This document shows, piece by piece, positions 50,199-57,544 of a DNA stretch of 64,000 bases. The DNA is from JAHJDS01 sp964569795 (GTDB taxonomy: Bacteria; Desulfobacterota; Desulfarculia; Desulfarculales; JAHJDS01): NCBI GenBank assembly GCA_964569795.1, contig CAZMVB010000003.1:124001-188000 (forward strand), in the 5' to 3' direction. Below the pieces are notes generated by a model. That model ran no database searches and had not been told where the DNA came from. It saw only the letters and a list, made by a program, of their open reading frames with translations. Position numbers and translations under genes: made by a program. The stretch's first letter is position 1. Each line of letters opens with the position of its first letter.

Positions 50199-51089
50199 AT
50201 GCACATCATTTTTCCGTATCTGATCGTCGGGCTGGCCCAGGGCAGCCTGTACGCCCTGGTGGCCATCGGCCTGGTGGTCATCTACCGGGCCAGCCGGGTG
50301 CTCAACTTCGCCCACGGCGACATGGCCACGGCCGGGGCCTTCATCGCCTTCGGCCTGATGGCCCTCCACCTGCCGTGGTGGCTGGGCCTGGGCCTGGCCC
50401 TGCTGCTGGGGGCCTTTATTTCGGTCGTCTTCTATTTCAGCATCCTGATTCCGGCCCAGCGCCGCGAGGCGACCCATCTGGGGCAGATCATGCTCACCCT
50501 GGGCTTCGGCCTGGTGATCCAGGGCCTGATCGTCCGGTTCGGCTTCACCGAGCCCAAGGCCTTCCCCTTCCCCCTGTCGGACCTGGGCAGTCACGCCCTG
50601 TTGGTGATCGAGGGCATGCCGATCACGCCCCTGGACGTGGGGGCCCTGACGGTCGGGGTCCTGGGCTCGCTGCTGTTCTATTTGCTGGTCCAGAAGACCC
50701 CCCTGGGCCTGGCCATGCGGGCCACCTCGGAGAACCTGCCGGCGGCCCAGACCCTGGGCATTCCCACCCGCCGGGTCCTGGCCTTTTCCTGGGGCATGGC
50801 CGCCCTGCTGGCCGTCCTGGCCGGGTTCTTCATGGCCAAGAAGTTCCTGATCGATCCGGTGTTCATGCTCGAGCCCTTCCTCAAGGGATTCGCCGCGGCC
50901 ATCCTGGGCGGACTCAACAGCCTGCCCGGGGCCATCGTCGGCGGGCTGAGCCTGGGTCTGATCGAGAACCTGTGCGCCTTCATCGGCCTGATGCACTTCA
51001 AGCAGAGCATCGCCTTCCTGCTGATCATCGTCATGCTCTTGGTTCGGCCCGAGGGGCTGCTGGGCAAGGAGTTCATCGAGCGGGTTTAG
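50199..51089 (+). CDS. livH: LIV-type ABC transporter permease LivH
   Basis: 296 residues. YLIVGLAQGSLYALVAIGLV at the start, SRVLNFAHGDMATAGAFIAF, LGLAMRATSENLPAAQTLGI, ILGGLNSLPGAIVGGLSLGL and an end LLVRPEGLLGKEFIERV. Last gene of LIV operon 2; a strong terminator follows. Confidence 0.94.
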   Translation: MHIIFPYLIVGLAQGSLYALVAIGLVVIYRASRVLNFAHGDMATAGAFIAFGLMALHLPWWLGLGLALLLGAFISVVFYFSILIPAQRREATHLGQIMLTLGFGLVIQGLIVRFGFTEPKAFPFPLSDLGSHALLVIEGMPITPLDVGALTVGVLGSLLFYLLVQKTPLGLAMRATSENLPAAQTLGIPTRRVLAFSWGMAALLAVLAGFFMAKKFLIDPVFMLEPFLKGFAAAILGGLNSLPGAIVGGLSLGLIENLCAFIGLMHFKQSIAFLLIIVMLLVRPEGLLGKEFIERV

Positions 51090-51115
51090 GTATTTGGTAG
51101 TTGGTTCCACAGGAA

Positions 51116-51155
51116 CGGGGCCGGTGCCGTCCAGACCGGGCGGCGGCCGGCCCCG
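51116..51155. terminator. Bidirectional terminator between LIV operons 2 and 3
   Basis: CGGGGCCGG (51116-51124) and CCGGCCCCG (51147-51155) form a perfect 9-bp stem, followed on the plus strand by CTGTATTTATT. It separates convergent operons. Confidence 0.75.
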
Positions 51156-51161
51156 CTGTAT

Positions 51162-51614
51162 TTATTGATCTTCGGAAAACTCGATCCGCTTGAAGACGAT
51201 GTCGTTGACGTCCTGGGGGGGATGGACCCGGGCGGCGTTGACCTCGGCCATGCCGGCCTTGAAGGCCTCCTCGTCCACGTAGGGGTGGGTCCCCCGGACG
51301 ATGGTCAGGTGGGGGTACTCGTCCTTGACGTGCTGTTCGAACTGGTCCAGGAAGGGGCAGAGCTGGACCATGCACGACGAGAAATGGATGGCGTCCACGC
51401 CGTAATCGACCAGCATCCTGACCCGCCGCAAGATTTTTGAGGTGCCCACGGCCGTGGGACAGCCCATGCAGCTGATGACCCCCACCAGGACCACGTCGCC
51501 CTCGTGGCGCTCGAAGAAGGTTTTTTTGGCCTGGGCGTGGTTCAGGCAGCCGATCATCACACAGCCGTGTTCCTCGCTGACGTTGTAGCAACTGATGATC
51601 CCGACTTTGGTCAT
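51162..51614 (-). CDS. CGGC-domain-like cysteine-rich protein
   Basis: 150 residues, soluble, seven cysteines. The pattern fits the CGGC domain: GIISCYNVSEEHGCVMIGCL at the start, the core motif as CMGC (GVISCMGCPTAVG), and HFSSCMVQLCPFLDQF. Proteins of this type are thought to bind a metal; their function is not known. It is the last gene of LIV operon 3, 58 bp after the ligase-like gene, with AAAGGGACG upstream. A redox or metal-sensing role is possible but not shown. Confidence 0.7.
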   Translation of the reverse strand: MTKVGIISCYNVSEEHGCVMIGCLNHAQAKKTFFERHEGDVVLVGVISCMGCPTAVGTSKILRRVRMLVDYGVDAIHFSSCMVQLCPFLDQFEQHVKDEYPHLTIVRGTHPYVDEEAFKAGMAEVNAARVHPPQDVNDIVFKRIEFSEDQ

Positions 51615-51672
51615 GTTCGTCCCTTTCTCGTTTTTCAGGCCCGAGGCCCGGCCGGGGCTCCCGCCCGCCGGC

Positions 51673-53259
51673 CTATCCGTTTCCGGCCGCCAGTTGGTCC
51701 CGCAGGACGTGGCGGAGGATGAACGGTCCGGCCTTGGGGATCTGCTGGCAGAACTCGATCCAGCGGGGGTATTTGTAGTGGGCGATCCGGTTCTTGACGT
51801 AGGCCTTGAGTTCGGCGGCCAGGTCGTCCGAGGGCCCCTGTCCCTCGGCCAGGACGACGAAGGCGTAGGGCTTGATCAGCCCCTCGGCGTCGGCCTGGCC
51901 GACCACGGCCGACTCGGCCACGGCCGGGTGCTCGTTCAGGGTGGCCTCGATCTCGGTCGGGGCGACCCAGATGCCGCCCACCTTGAGCATGTCGTCGCTG
52001 CGGCCGATGTACCAGAAAAAGCCGTCCTCGTCGATCCGGTAGCGGTCCCCGGTGTTGAACCAGTGGCCGACGATGTAGTCCTTGGTCTGCTGGTGACGGT
52101 TCCAGTAGGCGGCGGCGGTGGTGTCGCCCCTGATCCACAGCTCGCCGGCCTCGCCCGCCGGGACCTCTGACCCCTGTTCATCCACCAGCCGGGCCTGGTA
52201 GCCCTCGACCAGTTGGCCGGTGCTGCCGGGCTTGACCCGGCCCGGCCGGTTGGTGATGAAGATGTGTCCCAGGTCGGTGGTGCCCACGCCGTCCAGGATG
52301 TCCAGGCCGAAGGCCTCCTTCCAGCGGCGGTAGATGTCGGCCGGGAGGGCCTCGCCGGCCGAGACGCAGACCCGGAGGTTGCCCAGGGCCTCCTTGACCG
52401 CGGCGGCGTGCTCGGGCTTGGCGGCGTGATCGAGCAGGTAGCCGTACAGGGTCGGCGCCCCGAAAAACACGCTCGGCCGGTGCCGGGCGATGACCTCGAA
52501 GACCGGCTCGGGCCGGGGCGGCCCCGGATGGAGCACGGCCGTGCCGCCCGCGTCCAGGGCGAAATACAGCCCGCCGCCCAGGCCGAAGGCGAAAAACAGC
52601 TTGGAGGCCGAAAAGGTGACGTCAGCCCCGGTCATCCCCAGGACGTTCTGGGCGTAGAGGGCCGTGCAGAGGCGCATGTCGTGGTGGAGGTGGATCGCCC
52701 CCATGGGAAAGGCCGGATTGCGGAAGGAATAGAGCCAGAAGGCGGCGTCGTCGGCCGTGGTCGGCCAGGCCGTAAAATCTCCGGCCGCGGCGGTGATCAT
52801 GTCCTCCAGCCGCCTTCGTCCCGGGACGTCGCCCCGGGCGACGATCACCTCCTCCACGAACCGGGCCGACCCCAAAACAGGCTCGATCCGCCCGTAATAC
52901 TCGGCGTCCACCACCAGGACCCTGGCCCGGGAGTCGTTCAAGAGGGCCAGGTAGTTCTCCGGCTTGAGCAGGGTCGAGAGGGGCACCGGCACCGCCCCCA
53001 TCTTGATCGCCCCCAGGAAGACGAAGGCGAAGGGCGGGGCGTCGGCCATGATCATCAGCACCCGCTGCTCGGGGAAGAGCCCCCAGTCGGTCAGGGCCCG
53101 GGCGCAGCGATCGACCTTGTCCGACAGCTCGGCGTAGGTGTAGCTCTCGTCCTGGCACAGCAGGGCCGTCTTATCGCCCCGGCCCTCGGCCAGATGGCGA
53201 TCGACCATCCAGACGGCGGCGTTGAACTGGCGCGGGACCTCGAACCTCAGGTCAGCCAT
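51673..53259 (-). CDS. Benzoate-CoA-ligase-like protein with degenerate catalytic motifs
   Basis: 528 residues, clearly of the benzoate/4-hydroxybenzoate-CoA ligase branch (SVFFGAPTLYGYLLDHAAKP, LRVCVSAGEALPADIYRRWK, YIGRSDDMLKVGGIWVAPTE). Two catalytic motifs are broken, however. The ATP P-loop, normally YSSGSTGxPKG, is YSFRNPAFPMG at residues 177-187 (52699-52731). The C-terminal TATGK motif is AGPFI, with Ile514 in place of the adenylation lysine. The frame is intact and the fold motifs are kept, so this is not a frameshifted relic. It is more likely a non-catalytic ligand-binding or regulatory paralogue, or an enzyme with changed chemistry. It overlaps the livF stop by 13 bp. Substrate is probably aromatic or cyclic acids by family. 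Confidence 0.85.
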   Translation of the reverse strand: MADLRFEVPRQFNAAVWMVDRHLAEGRGDKTALLCQDESYTYAELSDKVDRCARALTDWGLFPEQRVLMIMADAPPFAFVFLGAIKMGAVPVPLSTLLKPENYLALLNDSRARVLVVDAEYYGRIEPVLGSARFVEEVIVARGDVPGRRRLEDMITAAAGDFTAWPTTADDAAFWLYSFRNPAFPMGAIHLHHDMRLCTALYAQNVLGMTGADVTFSASKLFFAFGLGGGLYFALDAGGTAVLHPGPPRPEPVFEVIARHRPSVFFGAPTLYGYLLDHAAKPEHAAAVKEALGNLRVCVSAGEALPADIYRRWKEAFGLDILDGVGTTDLGHIFITNRPGRVKPGSTGQLVEGYQARLVDEQGSEVPAGEAGELWIRGDTTAAAYWNRHQQTKDYIVGHWFNTGDRYRIDEDGFFWYIGRSDDMLKVGGIWVAPTEIEATLNEHPAVAESAVVGQADAEGLIKPYAFVVLAEGQGPSDDLAAELKAYVKNRIAHYKYPRWIEFCQQIPKAGPFILRHVLRDQLAAGNG

Positions 53260-54065
53260 CGCTTCCGTCTCTTGTAGTGCTTGACGTCGCGGTAGGAGCG
53301 GCGGCCGCCGACCTCGGTCAGGCCCAGGTAGAATTCCTTGACGTCGGCGTTGTCCCGAAGTTTCTCGACCGTGTCGTCCAGGACGATCTTGCCGTTTTCC
53401 ATGACGTAGCCGTGGTCGGCGATGGTCAGGGCCATCCGGGCGTTCTGCTCGACCAGCAGGACGGTCTTGCCCTCCTCGCGATTGATGCGGCGGATGATCT
53501 CGAAGATCTCGGAGACCAGCAAGGGGGCCAGCCCCAGCGAGGGCTCGTCGAGCATGATCAGCCGGGCGTCGGCCATCATCGCCCGGCCGATGACCAGCAT
53601 CTGCTGCTCGCCCCCGGAGAGGTATCCGGCCAGGACCTTGCCCCGCTCCTTGAGGCGGGGGAAGTAGTGCATCACCCGCTCCCGGGTGTTTTTGATCCGG
53701 GACTTGTTCCGGACGGTGGCCGTGGCCGCGATCAGGTTTTCCTCGACGGTCAACTCGTCAAAGACCCGGCGGCCCTCCATGACCTGGAAGATGCCCTTGC
53801 GGACGATCTTCTCCGGGTCCAGGTTGGTGATGTCCTTGCCCTGGAAGGTGATGTTGCCGTCGGTGACCTCGCCTTCCTCGGTCTTCAAGAGGCCGCTGAT
53901 GGCCTTGAGGGTCGTCGTCTTGCCGGCGCCGTTGGCCCCCAGCAGGGCCACGATCTGGCCCTCCTTGACCTCGAGGCTCATCCCCTTGAGGACCAGGATG
54001 ACGTCGTCATAGACGACCTCGATGTTGTTGACCGACAGCAGGACGGCCGTGTCTTCCGCGGACAC
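53247..54065 (-). CDS. livF: LIV-type ABC transporter ATPase LivF with basic C-terminal tail
   Basis: 272 residues. Walker A GANGAGKTT, FQVMEGRRVFDELTVEENLI, signature LSGGEQQMLVIGRAMM, Walker B LIMLDEPSLGL, switch LLVEQNARMALTI. It ends in a tail, DVKHYKRRKRWLT, similar to the one in LivF at 46383 and absent from LivF at 2809. The tail overlaps the start of the ligase-like gene. A strong hairpin precedes the gene. Confidence 0.93.
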   Translation of the reverse strand: MSAEDTAVLLSVNNIEVVYDDVILVLKGMSLEVKEGQIVALLGANGAGKTTTLKAISGLLKTEEGEVTDGNITFQGKDITNLDPEKIVRKGIFQVMEGRRVFDELTVEENLIAATATVRNKSRIKNTRERVMHYFPRLKERGKVLAGYLSGGEQQMLVIGRAMMADARLIMLDEPSLGLAPLLVSEIFEIIRRINREEGKTVLLVEQNARMALTIADHGYVMENGKIVLDDTVEKLRDNADVKEFYLGLTEVGGRRSYRDVKHYKRRKRWLT

Positions 54066-54084
54066 TTCAGATCCTCTGGTTGGT

Positions 54085-54111
54085 CCCGGGGACGCCGGCG
54101 GCGTCCCCGGG
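54085..54111 (-). terminator. Perfect hairpin between binding protein and livF in LIV operon 3
   Basis: CCCGGGGACGCC, loop GGC, GGCGTCCCCGGG: 12 perfect G+C-rich pairs in the 54-bp gap, 9 bases after the binding-protein stop. Without a T-run it is more likely a partial terminator or mRNA protector. Confidence 0.7.
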
Positions 54112-54119
54112 AGAGGTGG

Positions 54120-55316
54120 TTACTTGCCGAAGTACCTCATGTCGCTGCGCTTGAGGCAGATCGGCCTGCCCGTGCGCACGATCCGGCCCCTCTTGATCAC
54201 CCACACCGGGCAGCACATCGAGGCCCGGTGGTCGGTGGCGGTGTAGGTGATCGGCATGGCCAGGCCGCCGGTGGAGAAGTTCCTGAGCTTCTCCAGCTGG
54301 GCCCGGACGCCGGCCGGGGTCAGCTTGCCGGCCTTGTCGGCCTTCCGGAGGGCCTCGGCGATGACCAGGACGTTGACCCAGCCCTCGACGTACACCGCCG
54401 AGCCATGGAAGCCGGGACGATGCTTCTTGACCCAGGCGACGATCTTCTTCATGCCGCGGACCTTGGCCCCGTAGGGGGCGAAGGGCTGCATGCCGTAGGT
54501 GCCGTTGGCCGCCGGACCGGCCAGACGGATGAGCGACTCCTCGAAGTTGCGGATGTTGGAGATGAACCGGGTCTTGATCCCCAGCCGCCGGGCGTCCTTG
54601 AAGATGACCGCGCCGTTCATGGCCGTGGTGGTGACGTAGGCGAAGTCGGGCTTGTCGCGGCGCATGTTGATCAACTGGGTGGTGGCGCTGGTGGTCGGCC
54701 AGTTGATGACCTGGTCGCTGACGACCTTGATCTTGAGCCGCTTGGCGAAGTCCTTGCAGACCTTGAGGATGTCGCGGCCGTACTTGTTGTCCGGGTACAG
54801 GTAGGCGATCCGGGGCATGCGCTTCTTCTTCCAGTGCTTCCGGATCCAGACCAGGGCGATGCGGCCCATGGCCGAATAGGACGGGCCCACGAAGAAGGAG
54901 AAGGGCGTCTTCTTGGGATTCTGCATCTTGGCCGTGAACGAGGCCCCCAGGGTGGCCACGCCGTCGGCGATGATCTTCTTGCGCAGGGCCATGGTCGTGC
55001 CCGTGGACTGGATGTAGAGACCCAGGACCTTTTCCCCGCTGACCAGGCTGTTGTATCCGGCCACGCCGCGGCTGATCTTGTAGCCGTCATCGATGACGAT
55101 CAGCTGCAGGGGCCGGCCGTTGATGCCGCCGTGCTGGTTGATCCAGGCGGCGGCGTCCTGCTGTCCCACGGCCTGCTGCTTGCCCCAGTCCGAGGTGGGG
55201 CCCGAGAGGTCGATGAGCACGCCCCACTTGACGGGCGGCTTGGCCGCCGAGGCCGGCCCCGCCAGGGCCATCGCCAGCGCCATCAGCACCGCCAGCACCA
55301 AAACCATTCGTTTCAT
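54120..55316 (-). CDS. Periplasmic substrate-binding protein of LIV importer 3
   Basis: 398 residues. Signal peptide MKRMVLVLAVLMALAMALAG, cut near ASA-AKP. KWGVLIDLSGPTSDWGKQQA is the peripla_BP_6 opening; NQHGGINGRPLQLIVIDDGY and PRIAYLYPDNKYGRDIL follow. It ends with a cysteine pair in SMCCPVWVIKRG. GGGGGAG seven bases before the ATG. Fifth gene of LIV operon 3, followed by the 12-bp hairpin and livF. Confidence 0.92.
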   Translation of the reverse strand: MKRMVLVLAVLMALAMALAGPASAAKPPVKWGVLIDLSGPTSDWGKQQAVGQQDAAAWINQHGGINGRPLQLIVIDDGYKISRGVAGYNSLVSGEKVLGLYIQSTGTTMALRKKIIADGVATLGASFTAKMQNPKKTPFSFFVGPSYSAMGRIALVWIRKHWKKKRMPRIAYLYPDNKYGRDILKVCKDFAKRLKIKVVSDQVINWPTTSATTQLINMRRDKPDFAYVTTTAMNGAVIFKDARRLGIKTRFISNIRNFEESLIRLAGPAANGTYGMQPFAPYGAKVRGMKKIVAWVKKHRPGFHGSAVYVEGWVNVLVIAEALRKADKAGKLTPAGVRAQLEKLRNFSTGGLAMPITYTATDHRASMCCPVWVIKRGRIVRTGRPICLKRSDMRYFGK

Positions 55317-55394
55317 GTTCTCCCCCTGTCTTAGGTTGCTTGGCTTATGAAACCGGGGTCGTTTCCCGAACCGGCTTCGCCAGGTTAGATTAAC

Positions 55395-56456
55395 CTAATA
55401 ACTGAACGGCCACAACTTCCAATACGAGCGCACCGTCCGCCATCGGGCGGCCAGCCCGTCGGGCTCGAAGATCAGAAAGGCGATGATGATCCCCCCGAAG
55501 ATGATCTCCTTGACCGAGGCCGGGTTGGAGATGATGTTCAGGAGCCCCGGCCACCAGATGGGGACAATCATCGCCCCCCAGTCCAGGCTCCGTTCCAGGA
55601 CCACGACGAAGGTCGCCCCGAAGATCGCCCCCGTGACGCTGCCCAGGCCGCCGATGATGATCATCGCCAGGTACTCGATCGAGTAGCCGATGGTGAACTG
55701 CTCCCAGCTGATGGACTCGATGTAGTGGGCGAAAAGGGAGCCGGCCACCCCGGCGAAAAAGGAACTGACGGCAAAGGACATCAGCCGGTACTTGAACAGA
55801 TTGACCCCGATCACCTCGGCGGCCAGGTACCGGTCCCGGACGGCGATGAAGGCCCGGCCGGTCCGGGAGCGGACCAGGTTCTTGGTGGCCCAGGTGGCCA
55901 GGACGACCACGACCAGGACCAGGTAGTAGTAGGCCAGGGGATTGGTGTTGGGGTTGATGGTCCAGGGGCCGATGGCGGCGTGGGGCACGTCCATGGCCTC
56001 GGTGCCCCCGGTCAGGGCCGGCATTCGCCGGATGGCGAACAGGATGATGAACTGGGCGGCGATGGTCGCCAGGGCCAGGTACAGCCCCCGCAGCCGCAGC
56101 GAGGGGAGGCCGAAGACCAGGCCCACGGTGGCCGCCATCAGCCCGGCGGCGGGCAGGGCCACCAGGAAGGGCACGCCCAGCTTGGCCGTCAGGATGGCCG
56201 AGGTGTAGGCCCCCACGGCGATGAACGCCCCGTGGCCCAGCGAGATCTGGCCGGTGTAGCCGGTCAGGATGTTCAGGCCGTGGACGGCGATGATGATGAT
56301 CCCCAGCTTGATCAGTTCCATCTGGATGTACTTGGACAGCAGGGGAGGGACGAAGACGCAGGCCGCCAGGAAGAGGGTCAGCCAGAACCAGACGAACTTG
56401 GTCTGGAAGATCCGCTCGTCGCTGCGGTAGGTCTCGTGAAACAGTCCGGCCGGCAT
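55395..56456 (-). CDS. livM: LIV-type ABC transporter permease LivM
   Basis: 353 residues, about ten hydrophobic segments. ILTGYTGQISLGHGAFIAVG is the full family motif; SLRLRGLYLALATIAAQFII, TGRAFIAVRDRYLAAEVIGV and IIGGLGSVTGAIFGATFVVV follow. The C-terminal FLIFEPDGLAARWRTVRSYW is usual. It lies 53 bp after livH and 78 bp before the binding-protein gene. Confidence 0.94.
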   Translation of the reverse strand: MPAGLFHETYRSDERIFQTKFVWFWLTLFLAACVFVPPLLSKYIQMELIKLGIIIIAVHGLNILTGYTGQISLGHGAFIAVGAYTSAILTAKLGVPFLVALPAAGLMAATVGLVFGLPSLRLRGLYLALATIAAQFIILFAIRRMPALTGGTEAMDVPHAAIGPWTINPNTNPLAYYYLVLVVVVLATWATKNLVRSRTGRAFIAVRDRYLAAEVIGVNLFKYRLMSFAVSSFFAGVAGSLFAHYIESISWEQFTIGYSIEYLAMIIIGGLGSVTGAIFGATFVVVLERSLDWGAMIVPIWWPGLLNIISNPASVKEIIFGGIIIAFLIFEPDGLAARWRTVRSYWKLWPFSY

Positions 56457-56509
56457 GGTTAGTCCTTTGCCTGGTTACGCCCGCAGGTCGGGGAACGTTC
56501 CCTTCGCCC

Positions 56510-57544
56510 TCACACCCGCTCGATCTCCTTGGTGCCAAACAGGCCGTAGGGCTTGATGATCAGCACCAGCACCAGGATCACGAACGGGGCCACCTCCTTG
56601 ACCGCCGGGATGAACCGGTCCAGGTAACCGCCGCCGATCTCCTCGAGGACGCCGACCGACACCCCGCCGATGATCGCCCCCAGGATCGAGTCCAGCCCGC
56701 CGAAGATGACCGCCGGCAGGCACTTCAGCCCGAACTCGGCCAGGGGCAGGCCGACGCCGATCTTGAAGGAGATGATGATCCCGCCGATGGCGCTGACCAC
56801 GGCCGAGATGCACCAGCTGATGGCGAACACCCGTTTCACCGAGATGCCCATGCTCTGGGCGGCCTGCTGGTCGTTGGCCGTGGCCCGCATATAGACCCCG
56901 GTTCGCGAGTACTTGAAGAACAGGGTGAACAGGATCAGCAGGGCGATGGCCAGGGCGATGGTCAGGGTCTCGACCAGGCTGAAGTAAACCCCGCCGACGT
57001 TGATCGGCGTCATGGGGAACACCTGGGGGAACTGCTTGATGTCGTTGCCCCAGCGCGTGATCAGTCCGCCCCTGATGACGTAGCCCAGCCCGATGGTGAC
57101 CATGATCACGGCGATGATCGGCTCCCCGATCATCGGCCGCAGGATCACCCGCTCGATGACCAGGCCCAAGACGATGCAGACGAGCATGGTCATCCCGAAG
57201 GCGATGATGAACGGCAGGTGCAGCTCGACCATGACCGCCAGGCAGACGTAGGCCCCGACCATCAGGAACTCGCCCTGGGCCAGGTTCAGGATCGAGGTGG
57301 CCTTGTAGATCAAGACGAAGCCCAGGGCCACCAGGGCGTAGATCGAGCCGACCACCAGGCCCGAGTTGCAGAACTGGAGCAGGTCCCGCAGCCAGTCGGC
57401 GAACTGCCACGGCTGGGCCGCGGCCGCGGCCACGATCCCCGGGTCGCCGCCCTGGACCAGGCCCCAGAAACCGACCATCGCCCCGGACAGGGGGCTGGCA
57501 CTGACGCCCGTCACCAAATGGATGAATGCCGCAGCTTCGACCAT
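56510..57544 (-). CDS. livH: LIV-type ABC transporter permease LivH with N-terminal extension
   Basis: 344 residues, about 60 more than usual. The extra N-terminus (MVEAAAFIHLVTGVSASPLS, then AAAAAQPWQFADWLRDLLQF) precedes the normal start-like segment SGLVVGSIYALVALGFVLIY. Core: TSILNLAQGEFLMVGAYVCL, MRATANDQQAAQSMGISVKR and the end LIIKPYGLFGTKEIERV. ATG at 57544 overlaps the ligase stop by one base (TGATG). A shorter start is possible but has no better site, so the extension seems real. Confidence 0.9.
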   Translation of the reverse strand: MVEAAAFIHLVTGVSASPLSGAMVGFWGLVQGGDPGIVAAAAAQPWQFADWLRDLLQFCNSGLVVGSIYALVALGFVLIYKATSILNLAQGEFLMVGAYVCLAVMVELHLPFIIAFGMTMLVCIVLGLVIERVILRPMIGEPIIAVIMVTIGLGYVIRGGLITRWGNDIKQFPQVFPMTPINVGGVYFSLVETLTIALAIALLILFTLFFKYSRTGVYMRATANDQQAAQSMGISVKRVFAISWCISAVVSAIGGIIISFKIGVGLPLAEFGLKCLPAVIFGGLDSILGAIIGGVSVGVLEEIGGGYLDRFIPAVKEVAPFVILVLVLIIKPYGLFGTKEIERV

